Source: Planotetraspora silvatica
GTDB taxonomy: Bacteria; Actinomycetota; Actinomycetes; Streptosporangiales; Streptosporangiaceae
DNA length: 64,000 nt
Direction: 5' to 3'
Assembly (NCBI RefSeq): GCF_016863315.1
Contig: NZ_BOOQ01000019.1
Span: 62,001-126,000, forward strand
Numbering within the stretch: position 1 is the first letter of the stretch; each line of letters starts with the position of its first letter. A program made the translations under genes and the position numbers. The notes beneath the pieces are model-generated. The model was not told the origin of the DNA and did not search any database. It worked only from the letters and a program-made list of their open reading frames with translations. This document shows, in pieces, positions 8,508-17,130 of the stretch.

Positions 8508-9674
8508 ATGGCTACCGAGATCGGCGCAGGCGCTCTCACGGAGACCCCGGCGGCGACCGCCGTGTTCACGGCGGTACTCACCGAAGGACCCCTGAGCCGG
8601 GTCAGCCTCGCGCACCGGCTCGGGCTGTCCTCCGCCGCCGTCACCAAGGCCGCGCGGCCGCTCATCGAGATGGGCTACCTGCAGGAGTTGGCCGCGACCG
8701 AGCGGACGGGACCGGGCGCGGGACGGCCGGCGAGTCCGCTCGCGATCCAGGCGGACCGCGAGTTCTTCGTCGGCGTGAAGATCACCGGCGACGAGCTCAT
8801 CGGCGTGGTCGTCGATCTCTGCGCGGATGTGCGGGTGTCGGCCCACCGGCCGCTGACCGACCCGGGCGTCGAGGCCGTCCTCACCGAGCTCGGCCGCCTC
8901 GTCGACGAACTGCTCGACGGCCCCGGCGGCTACCGGGCCCGCACCCGCCGGCTGGGACTCGCCGTCTCCGGCGACGTGGACCGCACCACCGGCCTGGTCC
9001 GCTACTCCCCGTTCCTCCAATGGCACAACGTGCCGCTGCGTGAGCGCGCGGCGGAGGTCACCGGGCTCACCGTCACGGTGGAGAACGACGTGAAGGCGCT
9101 GACCACGGCCGAACACTGGTTCGGCGAGGGCGTGGGCGCCGAGTCGTTCGCCCTCGTCACCGTCGGGACGGGCATCGGCTGCGGCCTGGTCGTCAACGGA
9201 CGGCTGGTCTCCGGCTCGCACGGCGTGGCCGGGGAGATCGGCCACATCGGGGTCGACGACACCGGCCCCGCCTGCCACTGCGGCGGCCGCGGCTGCGTGG
9301 AGGCGATCGCCGGCACGCCCGCCATCGTGCGGCAGGCCAGGGAGTCCACCGGCCGCCCTGAGCTCACCATCGACGACGCGGTGCGCCTCGCCCGCGGCGG
9401 CGACGAGAAGATCGGCGCCATCTTCGCCCGCGGGGGCGACGCGATCGGGCTCGGCATCGCGGCGGTCGCCAACCTGGTCGGCCCGGCCAGGATCGTCGTC
9501 TCCGGCGAGGGGCTCGCCGCCTACGACCTGTTCGAAACACACATCCGCTCGGGCTTCGAGCGGCAGGCGTTCGGCGCCGCCGTCGAGTGCCCGCTGTCCA
9601 TCCGCCCGCTGCCCTTCGAAGAGTGGGCCCGCGGGGCGGCCGCGGTGAGCATCCAGTCGCTCGTCGCCCCCTGA
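8508..9674 (+). CDS. ROK-family transcriptional repressor
   Basis: A 388-residue protein with an N-terminal winged helix-turn-helix (about residues 17-62; LSRVSLAHRLGLSSAAVTKA) and a C-terminal ROK sugar-sensing/kinase fold. It has ENDVKA with Asp194, GEIGHIG (242-248), and the zinc site His246 with Cys256, Cys258 and Cys263 in CHCGGRGC. ROK repressors leave DNA when the cognate sugar binds. The ATG at 8508 was chosen because a near-consensus promoter ends 7 bases before it; an in-frame start 78 bases upstream would lie inside that promoter. The divergent alpha-galactosidase and downstream GH95/esterase genes are the likely targets. Confidence 0.88.
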   Translation: MATEIGAGALTETPAATAVFTAVLTEGPLSRVSLAHRLGLSSAAVTKAARPLIEMGYLQELAATERTGPGAGRPASPLAIQADREFFVGVKITGDELIGVVVDLCADVRVSAHRPLTDPGVEAVLTELGRLVDELLDGPGGYRARTRRLGLAVSGDVDRTTGLVRYSPFLQWHNVPLRERAAEVTGLTVTVENDVKALTTAEHWFGEGVGAESFALVTVGTGIGCGLVVNGRLVSGSHGVAGEIGHIGVDDTGPACHCGGRGCVEAIAGTPAIVRQARESTGRPELTIDDAVRLARGGDEKIGAIFARGGDAIGLGIAAVANLVGPARIVVSGEGLAAYDLFETHIRSGFERQAFGAAVECPLSIRPLPFEEWARGAAAVSIQSLVAP

Positions 9675-9717
9675 TAGGTCGAGGTCCCGCTGAGCGTCCG
9701 GTAAGCAGCCCGTCAGA

Positions 9718-9746
9718 GGCCCGGGACGGCGTCACCGTTCCGGGCC
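9718..9746 (+). terminator. Hairpin terminator after the ROK gene
   Basis: A 12-bp stem (9718-9729 with 9735-9746, one G:U pair) around a 5-base loop, 43 bases after the ROK stop codon. It suggests that the GH95 gene has its own promoter or relies on read-through. Confidence 0.55.
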
Positions 9747-9800
9747 CCCGCATCATCGACTCCATCGGATTCACAGGGGCGTCAAGTGGAAGAGGAACAG

Positions 9801-12239
9801 ATGGCCGGCGACGATCTCGTGCTCGCCTGGCCGCGGCCGGCGTCGAGCTGGTTCGAGGCGGCGCCCGTCGGCAATGGACGGCTCGGCGCGATGGTGTTCG
9901 GCGGCGTCCGCCGAAGCCGGCTCCAGATCAACGACTCCACGGTCTGGTCGGGACGGCCGGAGGGCCCGGCCGACGCGCTCGCCCGGGTTCTCGACTCCGG
10001 GGCCGGCCCGGAACGGCTCGCCGAGGTACGGCAGGCCGTCCGCGACGAGGACCATCGGCGCGCCGAGAAGCTGCTCATGTCCTTCGAAGGCGACTACAGC
10101 CAGGAGTACCTGCCCTTCGTCGACCTGTGGACGACCCTGGAAGCCGGCGACTCACCCGGCGCTGAGGCCGCCTACCTGGGGCGCACGCTGAACCTCGACG
10201 ACGGCGTGGTCAGCGAGACGCTCGCGGTCAGTGGACGCTCCGTACGCCGGCGGACCTGGGCGAGCCGGCCGGCGCGGGCCGTCTGCGTCGAGGTGACCGT
10301 CGAGGGCGGGACCGCGGACATGCGGCTTGAGGTGTCCTCCCCGCTGCGTGTGGTCCACGGGGCGGCCGACGTGTCCGGGCTCACGCTCGGCGTCGAGGTC
10401 CCCGTCGACGGGGCGCCGCTGCACGAGCCGGACGTCGCCGAGCCCCTCCGATACGCGGCCGCAGCGGACGGCGGATACGACCCGTTCGCCGCGTCGGCCG
10501 TCCGGATCGGCACCGACGGCGAGGTCTCCGCCTCCGACGGGGTCTGGTCGGTCCGCGGCATGACACGGGCGCTGATCGTCCTCACCAGCTCGACCAGTGC
10601 CGCCGACTACTGGGCGAACCGCGCTGACGTGGTCCGTTCCGCGTCCAGGGATGAGCATCTGGCCCGTGCCGTACGCGACGCCGAGGCCGCGGTCGCGGCG
10701 GGTGCCGCGGAGCTGCTGCGGGCGCACCGCCAGGACCTGCGCGCCCTGCTGAGTGCGGCCGGGCTCACGATCGGAACCAGGCGGACGGGGACGTTCGACG
10801 TCGAGAGGGAGATCCTCGGCGGCGCGGACGAGGGCCTGGTCGCCACGGTGATGTTCCAGCTGGGCAGATATCTGCTCGCGTCGGCGTCCCGCCCCGCCGC
10901 GGGGCCGCCGGCCAACCTGCAGGGCCTGTGGAACGCCGAACTGCGTCCCGCCTGGTCGTCGAACTACACCATCAACATCAACACCCAGATGAACTACTGG
11001 GGCGCGGAGAGCGCGGGTCTGCCCGAGTGCCACGAGCCGCTGTTCGACCTGATCGAACGGCTCTCGCAGACCGGAGGCCGGGTCAGCAGGGAGCTGTACG
11101 GCACAGGCGGCTGGGTCGCCCATCACAACACCGACATGTGGGGCTGGGCCCTTCCCGTGGGCATGGGACACGGGAACCCGTCGTGGGCGATCTGGATGAT
11201 GGGCGGCGTCTGGCTGGCCCACCATCTCTGGGAGCACTTCGAATTCGGCCAGGACCTGGAGTTCCTTCGTGAGCGGGGCTGGCCCCTGCTTCGCGGCTGC
11301 GCCGAGTTCTGCCTGGACTGGCTGGTCGACGGCCCGGACGGTCTGCTGGACACCATCCCCTCCACCTCACCGGAGAACCTCTTCGTCTCGCACCGGTCGA
11401 CCCCGGAATCGCTCTCGTACTCCACCGCCATGGACATGGCGCTGATCCGCGCCCTGTTCTCCGACTGCCTCGCGGCGGCTGAGGCCCTGGGCCTCGACGA
11501 CCCGATCTCCGGCCGGATCCGTACAGCGATGCCGCGGTTGCGGGCTCCGCAGATCGCCCCCGACGGGCGGCTGCGGGAATGGGCCGAGGACCTTCCGGAA
11601 CAGGACCCGCACCATCGCCACCTGTCGTTCCTGGCCGGTGTCTACCCTCTGGGCCAGATCGACCCCGTCGAGACGCCGGACCTCGCGGCGGCGGCCGTAC
11701 GGTCGCTGGATGCCCGCGGTCCCGGCGCCATGGGATGGTCCTGGGCGTGGAAGATCGCGCTGCGCGCCCGGCTGGGTGACGCCCGGACGGCACGCGAGCT
11801 GTTCCTGGAGGCGACCCGCCCGTACAGCGACGACCCGTTGGTGAACGTCCCCGCCGACGGCTCACTCTGGGGCGGGCTGCTGCCCAATCTGTTCAGCACC
11901 CATCCCCCGTTCCAGATCGACGGCAACTACGGGATCACGGCGGCGCTGCTGGAGATGGTGGTGCAGAGCCACGGCGGGGTCATCCGGATCCTGCCCGCCG
12001 TACCGGCCGCCTGGGCGGACGGGTCCGCGTGGGGCGTCCGGTGCCGGGGCGGGTGGACCGTCGACCTCGAATGGCGGCGGGGCGAGCTCACCTCGCTGAC
12101 GGTTCGCAACTCCCTCCCCGGAACCCGTACGGCACGCGTCGGCCATGGCGCGACGACGGCGGAACTGACCCTCGCCGGGGGCGAACAGGTCCGGCTCGGA
12201 CCGTCGCTGGACATTCGTGAGAGGACACCACGCCCATGA
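9801..12239 (+). CDS. Glycoside hydrolase family 95 (alpha-L-fucosidase-type)
   Basis: An 812-residue GH95 protein, the usual size for the family. It opens with the diagnostic N-terminal motif APVGNGRLGAMVFGG followed by NDSTVWSG. Later it has SNYTININTQMNYW (family Asn residues), STSPEN and QIDGNYGITAALLEM near the C-terminus, containing the expected Asp. The family inverts alpha-1,2-fucosides, and some members cleave alpha-L-galactosides. No signal peptide is visible. The ATG at 9801 was chosen over a GTG 15 bases upstream because GAAGAGGA sits correctly before it. It is translationally coupled to the esterase gene. Confidence 0.9.
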   Translation: MAGDDLVLAWPRPASSWFEAAPVGNGRLGAMVFGGVRRSRLQINDSTVWSGRPEGPADALARVLDSGAGPERLAEVRQAVRDEDHRRAEKLLMSFEGDYSQEYLPFVDLWTTLEAGDSPGAEAAYLGRTLNLDDGVVSETLAVSGRSVRRRTWASRPARAVCVEVTVEGGTADMRLEVSSPLRVVHGAADVSGLTLGVEVPVDGAPLHEPDVAEPLRYAAAADGGYDPFAASAVRIGTDGEVSASDGVWSVRGMTRALIVLTSSTSAADYWANRADVVRSASRDEHLARAVRDAEAAVAAGAAELLRAHRQDLRALLSAAGLTIGTRRTGTFDVEREILGGADEGLVATVMFQLGRYLLASASRPAAGPPANLQGLWNAELRPAWSSNYTININTQMNYWGAESAGLPECHEPLFDLIERLSQTGGRVSRELYGTGGWVAHHNTDMWGWALPVGMGHGNPSWAIWMMGGVWLAHHLWEHFEFGQDLEFLRERGWPLLRGCAEFCLDWLVDGPDGLLDTIPSTSPENLFVSHRSTPESLSYSTAMDMALIRALFSDCLAAAEALGLDDPISGRIRTAMPRLRAPQIAPDGRLREWAEDLPEQDPHHRHLSFLAGVYPLGQIDPVETPDLAAAAVRSLDARGPGAMGWSWAWKIALRARLGDARTARELFLEATRPYSDDPLVNVPADGSLWGGLLPNLFSTHPPFQIDGNYGITAALLEMVVQSHGGVIRILPAVPAAWADGSAWGVRCRGGWTVDLEWRRGELTSLTVRNSLPGTRTARVGHGATTAELTLAGGEQVRLGPSLDIRERTPRP

Positions 12240-13207
12240 CCGCCGACGCGGACCAGGCCGATCTCTGGGCCTACCGCAGCGCCTACGAGACGCCCGCGGA
12301 CTTCGACGCGTTCTGGCGCGACACCCTCGACTCAGCGGCGGTCCATCCTCTCGATCTGAGGCTGACCCCCGTCGGCACGAGACTGCTGACCGTCGACGTG
12401 TTCGACGTGACCTTCAACGGATTCGGCGGTCACCCGGTCAGGGGATGGTTGCGCGTCCCCCGGCATCGAAGCGGTCCGCTGCCGGCCGTCGTGCAGTTCC
12501 ACGGCTACGCGAGCGGTCGCGGCCACCCCCTGGACGACCTGCTGTGGCCCAGCGCCGGCTACGCGCACCTGCTGATGGACACCCGGGGCCAGGGCGGCGC
12601 GTGGGCGGGCGGAGACACCCCTGACCCGGTCGGCTCGGGTGCGTCGTACCCGGGGTTCATGACCCGCGGCATCACCGCGAAGGAGACGTACTTCTACCGG
12701 CGCGTGTTCACCGACGCCGTCCGGGCGGTCGAGGCGGTGCGCGCCGTCGACCTGGTCGATCCTGCGCTGGTCTCGGTCGTCGGGGCGAGCCAGGGCGGCG
12801 GGATCGCGCTGGCCGCGGCGGGCCTGGTGCCGGATCTGCGCGCGGTTCATCTCCAGGCGCCGCTGCTGTGCGACATCCGGCGGGCGATCCGGTCGACCAC
12901 CGATGGCCCATACGTCGAAATTTCGGGATATCTGGCCACACATCGCGGCGCGGTGGAGAACGTCTTCGAGACCCTGGCGTACTTCGACGGGATCGCCTTC
13001 GCGCAGCGTGCCACCGCGCCCGCGTGGTTCTCGACCGGGCTGATGGACCAGGTGTGCCCGCCGTCGACCGCCTTCGCGGCCTACCACGCCTACGCCGGGA
13101 GGAAGGAGATCCGGGCTTGGGAGTTCAACGGGCACGAGGCGGGCGGGTCCCTAGATCTGGAGATCGCCCTGGACGCGTTCCACTCGGCACTGTCCGCGGC
13201 GCCGTGA
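12236..13207 (+). CDS. Acetyl xylan esterase / cephalosporin-C deacetylase family hydrolase
   Basis: A 323-residue alpha/beta hydrolase of the AXE1 family (carbohydrate esterase family 7 type). It has the N-terminal domain signature YETPADFDAFWRDTL, the oxyanion motif RGQGG, nucleophile Ser in VVGASQGGG, Asp in GLMDQVCPPST and His in FNGHEAGG. It removes acetyl groups from xylo-oligosaccharides or similar acetylated sugars and is probably cytoplasmic. Its ATG overlaps the GH95 stop (ATGA), so the two enzymes are made together; this fits stepwise trimming of an acetylated, fucosylated plant glycan. Confidence 0.9.
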   Translation: MTADADQADLWAYRSAYETPADFDAFWRDTLDSAAVHPLDLRLTPVGTRLLTVDVFDVTFNGFGGHPVRGWLRVPRHRSGPLPAVVQFHGYASGRGHPLDDLLWPSAGYAHLLMDTRGQGGAWAGGDTPDPVGSGASYPGFMTRGITAKETYFYRRVFTDAVRAVEAVRAVDLVDPALVSVVGASQGGGIALAAAGLVPDLRAVHLQAPLLCDIRRAIRSTTDGPYVEISGYLATHRGAVENVFETLAYFDGIAFAQRATAPAWFSTGLMDQVCPPSTAFAAYHAYAGRKEIRAWEFNGHEAGGSLDLEIALDAFHSALSAAP

Positions 13208-13261
13208 GAAGCGGCCTGAGAAGCGGCGTGAGAAGCGGCGCGGGGAGACGGCGCGCCCCGC
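13205..13261. repeat. Three tandem 12-bp repeats and a hairpin at a convergent gene junction
   Basis: TGAGAAGCGGC[C/G] occurs three times in tandem (13205-13240), the first copy supplying the esterase stop codon. It runs into a hairpin with stem GCGGGG/CCCCGC (13240-13261) that reaches the stop of the convergent GNAT gene. It may act as a weak bidirectional terminator. Confidence 0.5.
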
Positions 13262-14106
13262 TAACCCAGTTCGATGCTGGTGACGGCGAACATCCCGGGC
13301 AGGTCCACATCCGGCACCGGGCCGGTGTACATGCGGGCGGCTTCGAAGGCCGGCCGCAGTCCGAGTTCCTCCATCAACCGCACGGACGGCTTGTTGATGT
13401 CGGGGACGTCGATGGCGACGGGCGATCCCGGCACGGTGGCGGACAGCGCGTTCATCAGCGCGAGGGCGACGTCCGGGGAGGTGGCGTAGAGCGGGCCGAT
13501 CCGCGAGGCGCCGCTTGCGGCCCGCATGACGGCGAAACCGTGCAGCCGGCCGTCGCGTACGGCCGCGAGAGCCGTACGGTCGGGCAGGTTGACCCACGAG
13601 GCGAGGAACGCGTCCCGGGGCGCGGGGAAGAACCGGCGGTCGTAGGCGGCGAGTTGGCCGAACGGGACCGTCCGGATGTCGATCAGCCTGATGTCGCCCG
13701 GCGCCTCGGCGCCCGACGGCACGCCTTCGTAGCGGATGTTGTTCCAAGCACGCCGGAAGCCTGACTTCTGGTAGTTGTCCTGTTGCTCGACCACCCCGTC
13801 GAGCCCGATGTTGCGGCCGGCGAGGTGCTCCATCCCCGCCCGCCAGACCTGGATTCCGTACCCCTGGCCGCGAACCCAGGGGCGGGTGATGTAGAAACCG
13901 ATGAAGCCGAAGTCGGCTCCGTACCGGATGGCGGATATCGACGCGACGGCCTCGCCGTCGAGCCTCCCGAAGAAGAAGCCCCGCGGATCGGCGGAGAAGA
14001 AGGTCTGCCCGTCGGATCTCCCCGGGTTCCAGCCCTCGTCGTCGGCCCATTCGCCGAGCCGCTCGATGTCCTTCACACTCGCGGTGGAGATGCTGTAACT
14101 CGACAT
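13261..14106 (-). CDS. GNAT-family N-acetyltransferase with C-terminal second domain
   Basis: A 281-residue protein. The first half is a GNAT domain with the acetyl-CoA loop in YITRPWVRGQGYGIQVW (a degenerate R/Q-x-x-G-x-G/A motif). The second half (from about 165) looks like the extra acetyltransferase-like domain of YitH-type proteins, with FEAARMYTG near the end. The substrate is unknown. Start supported by AAAGGATGG upstream. It stands alone, convergent with the glycan-degradation operon. Confidence 0.8.
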   Translation of the reverse strand: MSSYSISTASVKDIERLGEWADDEGWNPGRSDGQTFFSADPRGFFFGRLDGEAVASISAIRYGADFGFIGFYITRPWVRGQGYGIQVWRAGMEHLAGRNIGLDGVVEQQDNYQKSGFRRAWNNIRYEGVPSGAEAPGDIRLIDIRTVPFGQLAAYDRRFFPAPRDAFLASWVNLPDRTALAAVRDGRLHGFAVMRAASGASRIGPLYATSPDVALALMNALSATVPGSPVAIDVPDINKPSVRLMEELGLRPAFEAARMYTGPVPDVDLPGMFAVTSIELG

Positions 14107-14309
14107 CGCCCATCCTTTCGAATAAGGATATTTCCGCCCTGCTCGCGTTCAGATCGTCAGGCAGGCGAGGATCGGCCGGCCGTGCCACCGGCGCTCACCG
14201 CGGACGTCCGCGGCGCCCTTTCTGACACGCTATGCCGGAATCCGATCGGCTACCTGGTCGCGCCACTCCCATGCTCCGTCGTCGGAGTGCCCCGGTAGGG
14301 TCCGTGCGT

Positions 14310-14897
14310 GTGAGCGACAAGGCCAAGGGTGCCGGGGCGGCCGTCACGGCGGCGATCGCACTGGGACTGGGATCGTGGGTCGCGGGCGATCGGCAGCCCA
14401 ACGCCTTCGACGGGGGACTCCAGCGATGGATCGACGGGGTGTTCGCCCACGAGGGAGCGCTGCTGCGCCTGTTCGTCCTGCCGACGGAGCCCTACGTCCT
14501 ACTCGCCCTGATCGCGCTGATGACCCTCGTCTGCGCGGCGCAGCGGCGGTGGGAGGGCGTGATCCTCTGCCTGGCCGGAACCGCGCTCCCGGTGGCGGTC
14601 AACACCTGGGTGCTCAAGCCGCTGTTCGACCGTCCGCTCAAGGACTACCTCGCCTATCCGAGCGGCCACACCGTCAGCCTCGTCGCCACGCTCACCGTGC
14701 TCGTCGTGCTGGCCAGGCCGGGCGCCGCGCGAGCCGTGGCCGCCGCCGTCGCGCTCGTCGTCACGGTCATGGCGGGGATCGGGCTCGTCGGCAGCGGCTT
14801 CCACTACCCGGTCGACGTGATCGGGGGCGCGTGCTTCGCGATCGCCGCGGTGCTCACGACGTCGATCATCCTGAGCCGGCGTCGCGGGGGCCGCTGA
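14310..14897 (+). CDS. PAP2-superfamily membrane phosphatase
   Basis: About 195 residues with five or six membrane segments and PAP2 (type 2 phosphatidic acid phosphatase) signatures: KPLFDRP, then YPSGHT and GSGFHYPVDVIGG, which hold the catalytic His residues. The first motif is degenerate, since the second Arg-Pro of K-x6-RP is Leu-Lys here. Likely substrates are lipid phosphates such as undecaprenyl pyrophosphate or phosphatidate. The GTG at 14310 was chosen because GGTAGGG precedes it; a longer start at 14232 is possible. Its 3' end overlaps the convergent XRE gene by about 32 bases. Confidence 0.82.
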   Translation: MSDKAKGAGAAVTAAIALGLGSWVAGDRQPNAFDGGLQRWIDGVFAHEGALLRLFVLPTEPYVLLALIALMTLVCAAQRRWEGVILCLAGTALPVAVNTWVLKPLFDRPLKDYLAYPSGHTVSLVATLTVLVVLARPGAARAVAAAVALVVTVMAGIGLVGSGFHYPVDVIGGACFAIAAVLTTSIILSRRRGGR

Positions 14898-15762
14898 CCG
14901 TCGCCGGGCGATCGCCGTTCCCCTCCGCGGCCGCCGCGTCGCGTTCGTCGGTGACCGCGATGGATCCGAGCAGGGCGAGAGCCTGGGCGGAGTCCGTCCC
15001 GGGTTCCGCGTGGTAGATGACGAGCTGCTGCCCGTCGGTTCCGGCGATGTCGAGCTTCTCTCGGCGCAGGTGCAGCTCGCCGACCTTCGGGTGCAGCATG
15101 TGGCTCGTGCCGTCTCTGCGATGGCCGACGTCGGCGCGGGCCCAGAGGGTTCGGAAACGATCGCTGCGGATCGACAGCTCTCCGACCAGAGCCGCCAGAC
15201 GTGGATCTTCGGGGTCGGTGCCGGTCACCGCGCGCAGACCGCCGACCACGCCGGCGGTCGCCCGTTCCCAGTCCAGGTGCAGTTCGCGGTCGGCCGGGTC
15301 CAGGAAGACCTGCCGCAGCAGGTTGCGGCCGGGTGCGAAGTTCGGTGACAGCGCACGGGCGAGCGGGTTGGCCGCCAGCACGTCGAAGTATCTGCCGGTC
15401 ACGTAGGCGGGCATCGGGAACTGGCCGATGAGCTGCGCGATCCCGGCAGGGACCCGTTCGGCACGCGGGCGCGGCGGACGGCGGACCCTGGGCCTGGCCA
15501 GCTCGTGCAGGTGGGCGGTGGCGGCCGCGTCGAGCCGCAGCGCCTTGGCCAGCGCGTCGAGTATCTGGACGGACGGATGTTGATCACGCCCCTGCTCCAG
15601 GCGCAGGTAGTAGTCGGAGCTGATGCCGGCCAGCATCGCCAGCTCCTCACGACGGAGACCGGGCACCCGTCTCCGCTCGCCCGCGATCAACCCGACGTCC
15701 TCGGGGCGAACCAGATCGCGCCGTGCGCGCAGGTAGGCGCCAAGGGCATTGGTCGTGTCCAC
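14866..15762 (-). CDS. XRE-family regulator with MmyB-type ligand-binding domain
   Basis: A 298-residue protein with an N-terminal helix-turn-helix (RRVPGLRREELAMLAGISSDYYLRLEQGR is its central stretch, named here in two halves: RRVPGLRREELAML and AGISSDYYLRLEQGR) and a MmyB-like C-terminal domain from about residue 105. Proteins of this type very often lie beside, and repress, a short-chain dehydrogenase gene, as here with the divergent SDR at 15897. GTG start. It shares its 3' end with the convergent PAP2 gene. Confidence 0.88.
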   Translation of the reverse strand: MDTTNALGAYLRARRDLVRPEDVGLIAGERRRVPGLRREELAMLAGISSDYYLRLEQGRDQHPSVQILDALAKALRLDAAATAHLHELARPRVRRPPRPRAERVPAGIAQLIGQFPMPAYVTGRYFDVLAANPLARALSPNFAPGRNLLRQVFLDPADRELHLDWERATAGVVGGLRAVTGTDPEDPRLAALVGELSIRSDRFRTLWARADVGHRRDGTSHMLHPKVGELHLRREKLDIAGTDGQQLVIYHAEPGTDSAQALALLGSIAVTDERDAAAAEGNGDRPATVSGPRDAGSG

Positions 15763-15896
15763 GGCTCGAGGCTAGCCGCCTTCGTCCCGACGTGACTGTC
15801 CCTGTCACTCCCAGGATGCCCGGGGCGTACCCGTCCCGGTCGGCGCCCGTCAAGAGTCGAGATCGCAACCCACGACCGAATCAGAAGAGATCTCTC

Positions 15897-16598
15897 ATGA
15901 CCATCACGCTCATCACCGGCGGCAACAAGGGCCTCGGCCGCGAATCCGCCCGCCGCCTCGTCGCGCTCGGCCACACCGTCTACATCGGCGCCCGGGACGC
16001 GCGGCGCGGCCAGGCGGCGGCCGACGACCTCGGCGCTCGCTTCCTGCTCCTCGACGTCACCGACGACGCCTCCGTCGCCGCGGCCGCGGCGACGCTCGCC
16101 GGCAGGGAGGGCCGGCTCGACGTCCTGGTCAACAACGCCGGGATCTTCGAAGGCATGGTGAAGCCCGAAGACGTCTCGATCGACACGCTGCGCTCCATCT
16201 ACGACGTGAACGTCTTCGGCGTCGCGCGCGTGACGCAGGCGTTCCTGCCCGTGCTGCGCGCGTCCGAGTCGCCCGTGATCGTCAACGTCGGCACCTCCCT
16301 CGGTTCATTCGGGGTGGTCACCGACCCCGAGCGTCCTGAGAGCGCGTATGCCCTTCCCGTTTACGCGTCGTCCAAGGCGGCGGTGAACATGCTCACCGTC
16401 CAGTACGCCAAGGGCCTGCCGGAGCTGCGCGTCAACGCCGTCGAACCCGGCTTCAGCGCGACCGACCTCCACGGCATGACGGGGCACGGAATCCAGACGG
16501 TCGAGCAGGGCGCCGAGGTGATCGTCCGGGCCGCGACCATCGGTGCGGACGGGCCCACCGGCACCTTCTTCGACCGCGCGGGGAGCCTGCCGTGGTAA
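15897..16598 (+). CDS. Short-chain dehydrogenase/reductase (SDR)
   Basis: A 233-residue classical SDR: nucleotide-binding TGGNKGLG (residues 7-14), NNAG, a serine in NVGTSLGS, and the catalytic YASSK motif. It oxidises or reduces an unknown small substrate with NAD(P). The ATG at 15897 follows AGAAGAGA and begins directly with the Rossmann strand, so the in-frame extension upstream is not needed. It diverges from an MmyB-type XRE regulator, which is its likely repressor. Confidence 0.9.
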   Translation: MTITLITGGNKGLGRESARRLVALGHTVYIGARDARRGQAAADDLGARFLLLDVTDDASVAAAAATLAGREGRLDVLVNNAGIFEGMVKPEDVSIDTLRSIYDVNVFGVARVTQAFLPVLRASESPVIVNVGTSLGSFGVVTDPERPESAYALPVYASSKAAVNMLTVQYAKGLPELRVNAVEPGFSATDLHGMTGHGIQTVEQGAEVIVRAATIGADGPTGTFFDRAGSLPW

Positions 16599-16645
16599 CG
16601 ACTCCCGGCAACCTCGCCTAGAGAGGCCCGCGGGTCGTGACCCCC

Positions 16646-16708
16646 TTGACAGCAGGCGTTCCCGGCCGCATGGTTGCTCTATTGTCCTATTGTCATAAGA
16701 CAATAGAG
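16646..16708 (+). promoter_or_regulatory. Promoter and three-half-site operator of the GntR/ABC operon
   Basis: TTGACA (16646-16651) with a weak -10 near 16669 is followed by the half-site CTATTGTC twice in direct orientation (16679-16686 and 16687-16694) and its inverse GACAATAG (16699-16706). The outer pair makes a perfect 10-bp dyad (16677-16686 / 16699-16708); the inner pair makes TATTGTC-ATAA-GACAATA. The layout fits autorepression by the GntR protein encoded 15 bases further on. Confidence 0.65.
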
Positions 16709-16722
16709 AGGAGGGCTCCGGT

Positions 16723-17130
16723 GTGATCGAGTTCCTGCTTGACGGCCACTCTCAGGTGGCGCCGTACATGCAGCTCGTCCAGCAGGTCAAACAGGGCTTG
16801 CGGACCGGGCTGATCGAGCCGGGCGACCAACTGCCCAAAGTGCGCAGCGTGGCCGAGTCGCTGGCGATCAACCCCAACACCGTGCTGAAGGCCTACCGCC
16901 ATCTGGAGGCGGAAGGCCTGGTGGAGGGCCGACCGGGGGTCGGCACGTTCGTCCGGCGCACCCTGGCGGGCCCCTCGCTCGCCGGTCAGGCCGAGTTGCG
17001 CCGCGAACTGGTCGGCTGGCTCCGCAGGGCCCGTACGGCGGGGCTGGAACAGGAGGACGTGGTCGCACTGATCCAGACCACGATGCGCGCCACCTTTCAG
17101 GACGACGAGAAGAGGGAGGAAATAGCGTGA
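16723..17130 (+). CDS. GntR-family regulator, YtrA subfamily
   Basis: A 135-residue repressor with an N-terminal winged helix (PYMQLVQQVKQGLRTGLIEPG, here spanning about residues 14-33, then LPKVRSVAESLAINPNTVLKAYR) and only a short C-terminal helical dimerisation tail. This is the YtrA pattern of regulators that control neighbouring ABC exporters in response to cell-envelope stress. GTG start with GAGAGGAGGG upstream. Its stop overlaps the next gene's GTG. A palindromic operator lies directly in front of it. Confidence 0.9.
   Translation: MIEFLLDGHSQVAPYMQLVQQVKQGLRTGLIEPGDQLPKVRSVAESLAINPNTVLKAYRHLEAEGLVEGRPGVGTFVRRTLAGPSLAGQAELRRELVGWLRRARTAGLEQEDVVALIQTTMRATFQDDEKREEIA

Noticed and set aside
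8397-9542. Extension of the alpha-galactosidase to about 1088 residues
   Set aside because: The extra part is the shadow of the ROK gene; GH36 length and the AGAGGA site support the start at 8396.
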